Shown piece by piece: positions 7,544-15,845 of a stretch of 64,000 nucleotides of DNA. Source of the DNA: Hymenobacter daecheongensis DSM 21074. Lineage in GTDB: Bacteria; Bacteroidota; Bacteroidia; Cytophagales; Hymenobacteraceae. A program made the translations under genes and the position numbers. Under the pieces are notes generated by a model, which was given only the letters and a program-made list of their open reading frames with translations, was not told where the DNA came from and searched no databases. The stretch lies in NCBI RefSeq assembly GCF_900141805.1, contig NZ_FQYN01000005.1, forward strand, positions 62,001 to 126,000, read 5' to 3'. Every line of letters begins with the position of its first letter. Position 1 is the first letter of the stretch.

Positions 7544-9733
7544 TTAGTGCCGGAACATCAGTTCCCGGTACTTCACCAGCGGCCAGTCCTCATCGGCCAC
7601 CATCAGCTCCAGCTTATCCACGGAGCGGCGGATGGTGTCGAAATGCGTTTTTACCGTGTCGCAGTAGGCAATGGCGCGGTCACGGGTGTCTTCCAGCTTG
7701 TTGGCCACCTTGCGGGCCTGCACCATCTCGTCCACCTGCGTTTTGATGGTGCTGATGTGGCGCGAAATGGCCTTGATGGTGTCCACCGTCACCTGCGAGT
7801 GCTCGTCGTCGAGGCCCAGCTCGCGCAGGCCGCGCACGTTGGTGATGAGCTTGGTTTGGTAGGCCACCGCCGTCGGGATGATGTGGTTGATGGCCAAATC
7901 GCCCATCGTGCGGCTCTCAATCTGGATTTTCTTGATGTAGTCTTCCAGCAGAATCTCGTGGCGGGCGTGCAGCTCCACGTGCGAGAAAATGCGGTGCCGG
8001 TCGAACAGCGCGGCGGCATCCTCGCGGATGAAGGCATCCAGGGCCTGCGGCGTGGTCGGGATGTTGCTCAGGCCGCGCTGAGCGGCTTCGTCCTTCCACT
8101 CGTCGGAGTAGCCGTTGCCCTCGAAGCGGATGTCTTTGGAAGCAATAACGTACTCACGCAGCACTTCCACGATGGCCACTTCCTTCTTCTTGCCCTGCTC
8201 GATGCGGGCATCCACGGAAGCTTTGAACTCAATGAGCTGCTCGGCTACAATGGTGTTCAGCACCGTCATCGACGAGGAGCAGTTGGCCGACGAGCCCACG
8301 GCCCGGAACTCGAACTTGTTGCCGGTGAAGGCGAAGGGCGAGGTGCGGTTGCGGTCGGTGTTGTCGAGCAGAATGGCCGGAATCTTGTCGATGCCGAGCT
8401 TGAGGTAGATGTTGTCGCCCTTGTCGAGGGGCACGGTGGCGGTGCGCTCCAGCTCGTTGAGCACGCTGTCCAGCTGCGAGCCCACGAATACCGACATGAT
8501 GGCCGGCGGCGCTTCGTTGGCCCCAAGGCGGTGGTCGTTGGAGGCCGAGGCGATGCTGGCGCGCAGCAAATCGCCGTAGCGGTGCACGGCCGTGATGGTG
8601 GCAATGAAGAAGGCCAGGAACTGCAGGTTTTCCTTGGGCCGGCGGCCGGGGGCCAGCAGGTTCACGCCCGTATCGGTGCTCAGGGCCCAGTTGTTGTGCT
8701 TGCCCGAGCCGTTCACGCCGGCGTAGGGCTTCTCGTGCAGCAGCACCTTGAAGTTGTGTACCTCGGCCACGCGGTCCATGATGTCCATCAGGAGCTGGTT
8801 GTGGTCCACGGCCAGGTTGGCATCCTCGAAAGTTGGGGCGCACTCGTACTGGTTGGGGGCCACCTCGTTGTGGCGGGTGCGCAGCGGGATGCCGAGGCGG
8901 TTGGCCTCTTCCTCGAAGTCGAGCATGAAGGCGTGCACGCGGCTCGGAATGGAGCCAAAATAGTGGTCTTCCAGCTGCTGGCCCTTGGCCGGCGCGTGCC
9001 CAAACAGCGTGCGGCCGGTCATCACCAGGTCGGGGCGGGCATCAAACAGCGCCTTGTCCACCACGAAGTATTCCTGCTCAATGCCCAGCGTGGTCGACAC
9101 GCGGTTCACGTCCTTGTCGAAGTACTGGCACACGTCCAGCGCGGCCTGCTCCAGCACCGCCAACGACTTGAGCAGCGGGGCTTTATAGTCCAGCGCCTCG
9201 CCGGTGTAGGCTACGAAGATGGTCGGGATGCACAGGGTTTTGGCGCCGGCCGTCTCGATGATGAAGGCGGGGGAAGTGGGGTCCCAGGCGGTGTAGCCGC
9301 GGGCCTCGAAGGTGTTGCGGATGCCGCCGTTCGGGAACGACGAGGCATCGGGCTCCTGCTGCACCAGCGCCGAACCCTTGAAGTTCTCAATCGGCCGGCC
9401 GTCGGAGTTCAGGTCGAAGAACGAGTCGTGCTTTTCGGCCGTGGAGCCCGTCAGGGGCTGAAACCAGTGCGTGTAGTGGGTAGCGCCCTTGGCCATGGCC
9501 CAGGTTTTCATGGCCGAAGCCACCGCATCGGCCACGGAACGCTCCACCGGCGTGCCCTGCTTGGTCGCCGACTGCAGCTTCTTGAAATACTCGCCCGGCA
9601 TGTTGGCCCGCATGGCCTCCAGGTTAAACACGTTTTTACCAAAAGTGTCGGAGCGACGCTCGCCGGTAGAAATAACGGCTACCGGCTTGCGCTGGTCAAC
9701 AAGTTCAAGTGCTTTGAAGCGTAGAATGGCCAT
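7544..9733 (-). CDS. glnN: Glutamine synthetase type III
   Basis: This enzyme makes glutamine from glutamate and ammonium with ATP and is central to nitrogen assimilation. At 729 residues it matches the GSIII class rather than the ~450-residue GSI. Family motifs include the N-terminal GSIII domain (DTFGKNVFNLEAM), the catalytic beta-barrel segments VNGSGKHNNWAL and NDHRLGANEAPPAI, and the C-terminal helical region (MVADEDWPLVKYRELMF). It is cytoplasmic and likely forms a dodecamer. It is monocistronic, with its own promoter (9771-9805) and terminator. Confidence 0.97.
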   Translation of the reverse strand: MAILRFKALELVDQRKPVAVISTGERRSDTFGKNVFNLEAMRANMPGEYFKKLQSATKQGTPVERSVADAVASAMKTWAMAKGATHYTHWFQPLTGSTAEKHDSFFDLNSDGRPIENFKGSALVQQEPDASSFPNGGIRNTFEARGYTAWDPTSPAFIIETAGAKTLCIPTIFVAYTGEALDYKAPLLKSLAVLEQAALDVCQYFDKDVNRVSTTLGIEQEYFVVDKALFDARPDLVMTGRTLFGHAPAKGQQLEDHYFGSIPSRVHAFMLDFEEEANRLGIPLRTRHNEVAPNQYECAPTFEDANLAVDHNQLLMDIMDRVAEVHNFKVLLHEKPYAGVNGSGKHNNWALSTDTGVNLLAPGRRPKENLQFLAFFIATITAVHRYGDLLRASIASASNDHRLGANEAPPAIMSVFVGSQLDSVLNELERTATVPLDKGDNIYLKLGIDKIPAILLDNTDRNRTSPFAFTGNKFEFRAVGSSANCSSSMTVLNTIVAEQLIEFKASVDARIEQGKKKEVAIVEVLREYVIASKDIRFEGNGYSDEWKDEAAQRGLSNIPTTPQALDAFIREDAAALFDRHRIFSHVELHARHEILLEDYIKKIQIESRTMGDLAINHIIPTAVAYQTKLITNVRGLRELGLDDEHSQVTVDTIKAISRHISTIKTQVDEMVQARKVANKLEDTRDRAIAYCDTVKTHFDTIRRSVDKLELMVADEDWPLVKYRELMFRH

Positions 9734-9770
9734 TGAGAGGAGTAAGACGAAGGAAGTGGCTTATGCAGGG

Positions 9771-9805
9771 CAAAAATACGATACGCCAGATACTTTTTCC
9801 AAAAA
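9771..9805 (-). promoter_or_regulatory. glnN promoter (-33 and -7)
   Basis: On the minus strand, TTTTTG (9805-9800) is followed after 21 nt by TATTTTTG (9778-9771), matching the Bacteroidota TTG / TAnnTTTG arrangement. The element lies 37 nt upstream of the glnN start codon. Confidence 0.7.
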
Positions 9806-10008
9806 CACCCTAATTTTTTAAGTCAATTTGCCTAAAACATGTCGTCCGCTTGCACATAAGCCCAACTTCGGAAGGTCATATTCCGGGAAAGCATAATTTT
9901 CAGCAAGTACCACCCCCTCTTTTTCACCGCGCAGTGGTTGACCCCGCTCCTTTGCGGCGTGACCGGCAGGATTCCGGTCCCGGCCTTCCATCGGGGCGAA
10001 TCTGCGGC

Positions 10009-10016
10009 TACCTTTG
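10009..10016 (+). promoter_or_regulatory. -7 element abutting the sulfatase start
   Basis: TACCTTTG lies only 4 nt before the GTG at 10021. With initiation a few nucleotides downstream of this element, the mRNA would start at or next to the start codon (leaderless). No good -33 TTG is seen at the usual spacing. Confidence 0.55.
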
Positions 10017-10020
10017 CCGG

Positions 10021-11865
10021 GTGAGAAACCGCTTTGCCTTCCAGCTGCGCTATTTTCTGTGCTGGCTGGTCTTTTTTATGGCGGCGAAGGCCGTCTTCCT
10101 GCTCTACCACTGGCCCAAAGCCGCTGCCTTGTCCAGGGGCGAGCTGCTGCGCGTGTTTGGCTACGGCCTGCGCCTCGATGCCTCGGCCACTGCCTACCTG
10201 AGCATTATCCCGTTCTTTCTGCTCACGGCGGGCAGCCTGCTGCCCGCCCGCTTTCCCCTCGACCGGCTCCTGCGCTTCTATACCGCCGTGGCGGGCATTG
10301 TGGCGGCGTTTTTCACGGTTGCCGATCTGGAGCTGTACCGCGCCTGGGGCTTCCGCCTCGACTCCACCCCGCTGCAATACCTCGATTCGCCGGCCGAAAT
10401 GGCGGCCTCGGCCGGTAGCGCGCCCCTGCTCCCGCTGGCCGCGGTGCTGCTGGGCCTGCTGGCCGCGGGCTGGGCGCTCTATAGTAAGGTGTGCGGCCGG
10501 CTGCCCGCGCTGCCGCCGGGCTTCGGGCGCGGCCGGGCCGCGCTGGCGGGGCTGCTGTATCTGGCGCTGCTGGCCGTGCCCCTGCGCGGCGGCGTGCAGC
10601 AGATTCCGGTCAACCAGAGCGACGTGTATTTCTCGGCCCGGCCCTTCGCCAACCACGCGGCCGTAAACGTGCCCTGGAACATCGTCAACTCGCTTTTCCT
10701 GCAGAGCGGCGGCCCCAATCAGTACCAAACGATGCCCGATTCGGTGGCCGCGCGCACGGTGCGGCAGCTCTACGCGCCGGCCCCGGTGGCTGATACCGCC
10801 GCGGCCCGCCTGCTGCGGGTGCCGCGCCCCAACGTGGTATTTATCATTCTGGAAAGCTTCACGGCCAAGCTGGTGGCCGGCACGGGCGGCGAGCCGAACG
10901 TGACCCCGAACCTGGACAGCCTGGCCCGCACCGGAGTACTATTCACCAACCTCTACGCGGCCGGCGACCGCAGCCAGAAGGGCCTTGTGTCGTTGCTCAG
11001 CGGCTATCCCAACCAGCCCACCACCAGCATCATCAAGTATCCGCGCAAAACGGAGCGGCTGCCGCACCTGTGCCAGTCGCTGAAGCAGGCGGGCTACGCC
11101 TCGCACTACTATTATGGGGGCGAGCTGGCCTTTGCCAACATGAAAAGCTACCTCGTAACGGCCGGCTACGACCAGCTCACCGAGCGCGCCGACTTCCCGC
11201 TAAATCAGCAGAACAGCAAGTGGGGCGCGCACGACCACGTGCTGTTCGACCGCATCCTGACGGACCTGAAAACCCAGCGGCCGCCGTTTTTCGTCACTGC
11301 CTTCACCCTCAGCAGCCACGAGCCCTTCGACGTGCCGATTCCGCGCAAATTCCGGGGCACCGACGAAGCGGCGCTGTTTCGCAACTCCGTATTTTATACC
11401 GACTGGGCGCTGGGCCGCTTTCTGCGCACGGCCCGCCAACAGCCTTGGTGGGACAACACGCTGCTCGTGCTCGTAGCCGACCACGGCCACCATCTGCCCG
11501 GCAACGATGCCATCGAAAGTCCCGGCAAATTCCACATTCCGCTGGTGCTGGCCGGCGGGGCCCTGCGCCCCGAAGCCCGCGGCCGGGTGGTGGCTACGTT
11601 CGGCTCCCAGACCGACGTGGCCCCCACGCTATTGGCCCAGCTCGGCCTGCCCACCACGGCCTATAAGTGGGGCTACGACCTGCTGCGCCCCGTGCGCCAG
11701 CCCTTCGCCTTCTACTGCTTCACCGACGGCTTCGGCTTCCTGACCGCCACCAGCCGCCTCACCTACGACAACATCGGCCGCCGCCTCACCTCCGGCGACA
11801 CCACGCACCTGCGCCAGGGCCAGGCCTACGAGCAGGCTTCATTCGAGGATTTTCTGCGTAAGTAG
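10021..11865 (+). CDS. LTA synthase-like membrane sulfatase/phosphoglycerol transferase
   Basis: The 614-residue product has an N-terminal membrane region of about five hydrophobic segments (residues 1-190) and a C-terminal alkaline phosphatase/sulfatase domain outside the membrane. Metal-site landmarks are ES in FIILESF (E278) and DHGHH (D487-H488). Ser318 in GDRSQKG lies where LtaS-type enzymes carry the nucleophilic Thr. Such enzymes transfer phosphoglycerol or phosphoethanolamine to glycolipids or envelope glycans; the substrate here is unknown, since Gram-negative Bacteroidota lack lipoteichoic acid. GTG 10021 is the start because the first membrane helix begins there and no earlier family-like sequence exists. 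Confidence 0.85.
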   Translation: MRNRFAFQLRYFLCWLVFFMAAKAVFLLYHWPKAAALSRGELLRVFGYGLRLDASATAYLSIIPFFLLTAGSLLPARFPLDRLLRFYTAVAGIVAAFFTVADLELYRAWGFRLDSTPLQYLDSPAEMAASAGSAPLLPLAAVLLGLLAAGWALYSKVCGRLPALPPGFGRGRAALAGLLYLALLAVPLRGGVQQIPVNQSDVYFSARPFANHAAVNVPWNIVNSLFLQSGGPNQYQTMPDSVAARTVRQLYAPAPVADTAAARLLRVPRPNVVFIILESFTAKLVAGTGGEPNVTPNLDSLARTGVLFTNLYAAGDRSQKGLVSLLSGYPNQPTTSIIKYPRKTERLPHLCQSLKQAGYASHYYYGGELAFANMKSYLVTAGYDQLTERADFPLNQQNSKWGAHDHVLFDRILTDLKTQRPPFFVTAFTLSSHEPFDVPIPRKFRGTDEAALFRNSVFYTDWALGRFLRTARQQPWWDNTLLVLVADHGHHLPGNDAIESPGKFHIPLVLAGGALRPEARGRVVATFGSQTDVAPTLLAQLGLPTTAYKWGYDLLRPVRQPFAFYCFTDGFGFLTATSRLTYDNIGRRLTSGDTTHLRQGQAYEQASFEDFLRK

Positions 11866-11885
11866 CGCTGGAAAAAGGCGCAAGC

Positions 11886-11930
11886 CCTCTGCGCTCCTCC
11901 GCGAAACCTCCGCGCTCCTCTGCGGGAAAT
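11886..11930 (+). repeat. CTCTGCG-type short tandem repeat
   Basis: About four diverged ~11-bp units of the form CCTC(T/C)GCG(C/A) lie between two genes on the same strand. A related array is at 48944-48989. I recall such CTCTGCG arrays as common intergenic repeats in bacteria; no function is evident. Confidence 0.65.
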
Positions 11931-11948
11931 ACCGTCGCTCAACTTCCC

Positions 11949-12350
11949 ATGCCCGAAACCCTCCTATTCGTCTACAACGCCGATTCCGGGCTGGGCAACG
12001 CCGTGCTGGATCTGCTGCACAAGACCCTTTCGCCGCGCACGTATGCCTGCTCGCTGTGCGCCCTCACCTACGGCGTGCGCATGCAGCCCGAGTGGCGCGA
12101 GTTTCTGCAGCAGCTGCCCATCACGCCCACGTTCCTGCACCGCGACGAATTGCCCACCCGGCACCCCGAGCTGGCCAGCCAGCCCCTGCCCGCCGCGTTT
12201 CTACGCACTGCGGGCGGCAGCTGGCAGCCCTTCCTGACCCCGCAGGAGCTAAACCAGACCGATTTGCCCGGTTTGATGGACTTGGTGCGGGAGCGGCTAA
12301 GCAAGGCCGGGCTAGCGACGGATTCGGCTGCTTCCGAAACGCGGCTTTAG
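11949..12350 (+). CDS. Conserved hypothetical protein
   Basis: This 133-residue protein opens with LLFVYNADSGLGNAVLDLLH and contains CSLCALTYG (residues 36-44), with two nearby cysteines in a CxxC arrangement. I know similar uncharacterised proteins from Bacteroidota but no function. There is no signal peptide or membrane segment. It follows the sulfatase gene by 83 nt on the same strand, so the two may be co-transcribed. Confidence 0.65.
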   Translation: MPETLLFVYNADSGLGNAVLDLLHKTLSPRTYACSLCALTYGVRMQPEWREFLQQLPITPTFLHRDELPTRHPELASQPLPAAFLRTAGGSWQPFLTPQELNQTDLPGLMDLVRERLSKAGLATDSAASETRL

Positions 12351-12499
12351 ATTCTGGTTGATTGGGCTTCTGTCAGGTTCTTTTCGCCGGGAGGGAGTTG
12401 TTGGAGAGGTCTAAAGGGCAAAGTTATGCTTTTGATTGGCCTACCTTATGAGGAAGATTACAGAAGAAACTGTTGAAATCAAGTGAAAAAACTACGATA

Positions 12500-13309
12500 A
12501 TGACTGAACAAGACATAATTGATTTAGGGATACTTTATAAATATCGTGATGCTTGTTATGAGCGCAATTGGGGCATTTTAGAGAACCAAGAGCTGTACTT
12601 TCCTACGCCTAGCTCCTTTAATGATCCTTTCGATTCTAACATTCTCATCCGTTTCGATTTAGTATCAGAAGACGAGCAGCGTAAGATAGTTGCAGATTAC
12701 ATCAGAGCGAAGTACCCTAACGAGGGGAGCAATCTGCGAGCGCCACGCGTAGCGCAGGTGATGGAAAGCATGAACGATCCAGAACAGCATGACCGCGCTA
12801 ACAAAACCTGGACAGAGAACTTGACCCAACATACCCGAATGTTCTGTGTATGTCCTGATCGGGGCAATATCTTGCTCTGGTCGCACTATGGGAATAACCA
12901 CTCCGGATTCGCCATTGGATTTGATCCCAAGGAGATGCTACAAGTCTGGAAAGATAATCAAGGCTTCTTGCTAGGGCGAGTAAGGTACGAGGACGAGTAT
13001 CCCGTTATCCTACCTCCTAAAGCATCGAATGCATTAACTAAGCAGGCTACACTGATCAAAATGTTGAATGTAAAGTCGAGCATTTGGGCGTATGAGAAGG
13101 AAGTACGCCTGACCATGTTCAAAGGACCAGAAAAAGCAGCCTTCAAATCAGAATTAATCACCGAGGTAGTGCTAGGTTGTAAAATTTCAGACGATCATCA
13201 GCAGCGACTACTCAAACTCATGGATGAGAGGTACCCGCATGCCACAGTGCTCAAGGTGAAACTGCGCCGAGGAGAGTTTGCTTTAGACTTCGACCAGCTT
13301 AGAGGTTGA
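12500..13309 (+). CDS. DUF2971 domain-containing protein
   Basis: A 269-residue protein with the DUF2971 signature: an N-terminal LYKYRDACYERNWGILENQE, the PSSFNDPFDS motif, and a central CVCPDRGNILLWSHYGNNH-like segment followed by GFAIGFD. The family is uncharacterised and patchily distributed. The gene and its flanks (12351-13462) are markedly more AT-rich than the neighbours, suggesting horizontal acquisition. ATG 12500 is used because the conserved region begins within ten residues of it. A role in stress or phage response is possible but only a guess. Confidence 0.82.
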   Translation: MTEQDIIDLGILYKYRDACYERNWGILENQELYFPTPSSFNDPFDSNILIRFDLVSEDEQRKIVADYIRAKYPNEGSNLRAPRVAQVMESMNDPEQHDRANKTWTENLTQHTRMFCVCPDRGNILLWSHYGNNHSGFAIGFDPKEMLQVWKDNQGFLLGRVRYEDEYPVILPPKASNALTKQATLIKMLNVKSSIWAYEKEVRLTMFKGPEKAAFKSELITEVVLGCKISDDHQQRLLKLMDERYPHATVLKVKLRRGEFALDFDQLRG

Positions 13310-13443
13310 TCTTGTAAAAAAGCCCGAAAGAATGTATCTTCTTCAGTAAGCTGCCCCATGAGGTAGCCCGGCCCAAAGCAGCGCTTTCTAGCCCCATGTT
13401 CCAACTCCACCATCGCCCTACCGGAAACCTGCCGCTGCCGCCG

Positions 13444-13451
13444 TATCTTTG
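13444..13451 (+). promoter_or_regulatory. mtaB promoter -7 element
   Basis: TATCTTTG matches TAnnTTTG and lies 11 nt before ATG 13463, predicting a leader of only a few nucleotides. An in-frame TTG at 13457 is 5 nt from the element. Confidence 0.55.
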
Positions 13452-13462
13452 CGGCCTTGCTT

Positions 13463-14809
13463 ATGGACATGGAAACCAAGAAAGTTGCCTTCTACACGCT
13501 GGGCTGCAAGCTCAACTTCTCCGAAACCTCGGCCATCGGCCGACAGTTTGAGGAGCGCGGCTTCCGCAAAGTAGCCTTCGAAGACGCGGCCGACATCTAC
13601 GTCATCAACACCTGCTCCGTCACCGACCACGCCGACCGCAAGTGCCGCAAGGTGGTGAAAGAGGCCCTGAAGCACAACCCCGAGGCATTTGTGACCATCG
13701 TGGGGTGCTACGCGCAGCTCAAGCCCCAGGAGATTTCCGAGATTCCCGGTGTGCACGCCGTGTTGGGCGCGGCCGAGAAGTTTCAGCTGGTGGATATTCT
13801 GGCCGGCTTCGAGAAGCCCGCCGCCGGCCAGCCCGGCCAGGTCTACGCCTCCCCCATTTCGGCGGCCACCGAGTTTCACGCCGCCCACAGCTACGGCGAC
13901 CGGACGCGCACCTTCCTCAAAGTGCAGGACGGCTGCGACTACTCCTGCTCCTTCTGCACCATCCCGCTGGCCCGCGGCAACAGCCGCTCCGACTCGGTGC
14001 AGAGCGTGGTGGAGCGCGTGCAGCAGCTGGCCGAAACCGGCGTGAAAGAAATCGTGCTGACCGGCGTGAATCTCGGCGACTTCGGCCTGCAAGGGCCCGA
14101 GCGCACCCGCAAAGAGACGTTCTACGACCTCGTGCAGGCCCTCGACGAGGTAGAGGGCATCCGCCGCTTCCGCATCAGCAGTTGCGAGCCCAACCTGCTC
14201 ACCGATGAGATTATCCGCTTCGTGGCCCGCTCGAAGCGCTTTATGCCCCACTTCCACATCCCGCTGCAGTCGGGCTCCGATAAGATTCTGGGCCTGATGC
14301 GCCGCCGCTACCGCCGCCAGCTCTACCAGGAGCGCGTGGCCCTGATCAAAGAAGTGATGCCTCACGCCTGCATCGGCGTCGATGTCATCGTGGGCTTCCC
14401 CGGCGAAACGGAGGCCGACTCTCTGGAAACCTACCAGTTTCTGAACGACCTGGACGTGAGCTACCTGCACGTATTTCCGTACTCGGAGCGCGAAAACACG
14501 CTGGCCCCCACGCTGCCCGGCCGCGTGCAGGACCGCCACCGCCACGAGCGCACCACCCAGCTGCGCGGCCTGTCGGAAAAGAAAAAACGCTTTTTCTACG
14601 AGCAGCACGTAGGTCTGGAAACCGAAGTGCTATTTGAAGATGACGTGACCAACGGCCAGATGGAAGGCTTCACGCCGAACTACATCCGCGTGGCCGCCAA
14701 ATACGACCCGCTGCTAGTGGGCGAAATGAAGCTGCTCCGCCTCACCGCCGTGAACCCGCAGAATCTGATGGAGGCCGAAGAGATGGGCGTGGAATTATTT
14801 CATCACTAG
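13463..14809 (+). CDS. mtaB: tRNA t6A37 methylthiotransferase MtaB
   Basis: MtaB is a radical-SAM enzyme that converts t6A37 to ms2t6A37 in ANN-decoding tRNAs. The 448-residue protein has an N-terminal MTTase domain with three cysteines (GCKLN, NTCSVT, GCYAQ), a radical-SAM motif CDYSCSFC (Cys158, 162, 165) and a C-terminal TRAM-like region. The sequence groups with MtaB rather than MiaB, which is encoded separately at 33723. Met codons at 13463 and 13469 are both plausible starts. Confidence 0.93.
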   Translation: MDMETKKVAFYTLGCKLNFSETSAIGRQFEERGFRKVAFEDAADIYVINTCSVTDHADRKCRKVVKEALKHNPEAFVTIVGCYAQLKPQEISEIPGVHAVLGAAEKFQLVDILAGFEKPAAGQPGQVYASPISAATEFHAAHSYGDRTRTFLKVQDGCDYSCSFCTIPLARGNSRSDSVQSVVERVQQLAETGVKEIVLTGVNLGDFGLQGPERTRKETFYDLVQALDEVEGIRRFRISSCEPNLLTDEIIRFVARSKRFMPHFHIPLQSGSDKILGLMRRRYRRQLYQERVALIKEVMPHACIGVDVIVGFPGETEADSLETYQFLNDLDVSYLHVFPYSERENTLAPTLPGRVQDRHRHERTTQLRGLSEKKKRFFYEQHVGLETEVLFEDDVTNGQMEGFTPNYIRVAAKYDPLLVGEMKLLRLTAVNPQNLMEAEEMGVELFHH

Positions 14810-14821
14810 TGCTGCACCTGG

Positions 14822-14880
14822 TCTCAACTAAAACAAAAGGGTAAACTCGAATTAATTTTACCCTTTTGTTTTAGTTGAGA
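14822..14880. terminator. 24-bp inverted repeat downstream of mtaB
   Basis: Arms 14822-14845 and 14857-14880 are perfect reverse complements with an 11-nt loop. The loop-proximal arms read AAAACAAAAGGG and CCCTTTTGTTTT. It lies 12 nt after the mtaB stop. The lower stem is A/T-rich, so bidirectional termination is plausible. Confidence 0.7.
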
Positions 14881-14937
14881 TTTTCGACTTTTCCATCAAC
14901 CTCCGTCTAACTCAAGCTGCATAATAGAACATACCAG

Positions 14938-15091
14938 CCCCAGCGGGGCGACATATCGGTAGTAAAGCGCCTCTAAAGTAGGCCCAAAGCCCCAGCGGGG
15001 CGACACCAATCGTTGAATGAGAGTGCCGCCCCGCTGAGGCTTTTGAAATGCTTTATGTGCGTTTCTCTACCGATATGTTGCCCCGCTGGGG
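14938..15091. repeat. CCCCAGCGGGG inverted-repeat element
   Basis: Outer arms 14938-14962 and 15067-15091 are reverse complements at 24 of 25 positions (CCCCAGCGGGGCGACATATC, then GGTAG). Inside is another direct CCCCAGCGGGG (14990-15000) and an inverted CCCCGCTGAGG (15029-15039). It resembles dispersed AGCCCCAGCGGGGCGACAT repeats that I recall from cytophagales genomes. Together with the mtaB terminator it fills the gene-free stretch 14810-15118. Confidence 0.85.
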
Positions 15092-15118
15092 TTAAAAACA
15101 GATATGCTGCAACTTGGG

Positions 15119-15802
15119 CTATTTGGCCAGTTGCCGCTGCACCAGATCCAGCATCTGCTGCATCAGGCGCTGCTGCTCCAGCAAATGTTGGTTGCGCATT
15201 TCCGCTACCGTCAGTTGGTGGGCCATCTGCTGGGCATAGAGTGCGGCCTGCAAACTCTCCTGCCCAAAAGCAGCCAGCGTTGCGGTGGCCGTCGGCGCGG
15301 GAGTGGATGCTAAAACAACAGGCTGGTTATCCACCGCTTTATTATCGGCTGCGGCGGGCGGTACTGGCCCGGAGCTAAGCGGCATCTCAGTATGAGAGAC
15401 TGCCGGCATAGCCTCTTTGGCAGCCGGGGGCACCGCTACTGGCACCACGGCAGCCAAAGACACGTTTTCTGACGAAGCTGGCAGCGAAGCTATTTCCGGC
15501 TCGGGCTTTTCAGGAACCACTGCCGGCGGGGCCGCTGCTACTGCTACCGAGCTTGCATCACCCGGCTGCGGGGCAGTAGTCAGCATAGCTCCTTGCCCCT
15601 GCAAAAGCCAATCTTTAGAAACATTTGGATATACATCAAACACTTTACACAAAAGGTCAAATCCTGGTTTATTTCGCTCATCTACAATATGCTGAATGAC
15701 TGTCGCAGTCTTATCCAGGGAGTTGGCAAATGCGTTTTTTGATATACCCAAATGAGCAATAAGCTCGTTGAATCTTTGCCCTACGGTTGCCGTCTGTTCC
15801 AT
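15119..15802 (-). CDS. XRE-family helix-turn-helix regulator with Ala/Pro linker
   Basis: The 227-residue protein has an N-terminal HTH (residues ~3-65: SKNAFANSLDKTATVIQHIV, then WLLQGQGAML), an Ala/Pro/Val-rich linker (~70-170) and a Gln/Leu-rich C-terminal segment likely to form a coiled coil (QQRLMQQMLDLVQRQL). It is probably a DNA-binding repressor that oligomerises through its tail. It shares the HTH architecture and the WLLxGxGxM ending with the protein at 63013. ATG 15802 is preferred because operator-like repeats precede it; ATG 15820 is an alternative. Confidence 0.78.
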   Translation of the reverse strand: MEQTATVGQRFNELIAHLGISKNAFANSLDKTATVIQHIVDERNKPGFDLLCKVFDVYPNVSKDWLLQGQGAMLTTAPQPGDASSVAVAAAPPAVVPEKPEPEIASLPASSENVSLAAVVPVAVPPAAKEAMPAVSHTEMPLSSGPVPPAAADNKAVDNQPVVLASTPAPTATATLAAFGQESLQAALYAQQMAHQLTVAEMRNQHLLEQQRLMQQMLDLVQRQLAK

Positions 15803-15805
15803 ATA

Positions 15806-15836
15806 CCCAAATGTTATCATTACCCCAAATGTATAA
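15806..15836 (-). promoter_or_regulatory. Promoter/operator-like direct repeats of xre gene
   Basis: On the minus strand, TACATTTG (15833-15826) is a -7 match. The ACATTTGGG sequence that contains it recurs 18 bp downstream (about 15815-15807) as a direct repeat. A repeat overlapping the promoter suits autorepression by the adjacent XRE protein. Confidence 0.5.
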
Positions 15837-15845
15837 AAATATTTG

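Noticed and set aside
7547..9724. Long open frame (725 codons) on the + strand opposite glnN
   Set aside because: It is the GC-rich mirror of the glnN coding frame: composition is Gly/Val/Arg/His-rich without any domain, while the minus strand encodes an intact GSIII.
13457..13462. TTG start for mtaB two codons upstream of ATG
   Set aside because: It is in frame and close to the -7 element, but ATG 13463 or 13469 fits the family N-terminus equally well, and TTG is rarer.
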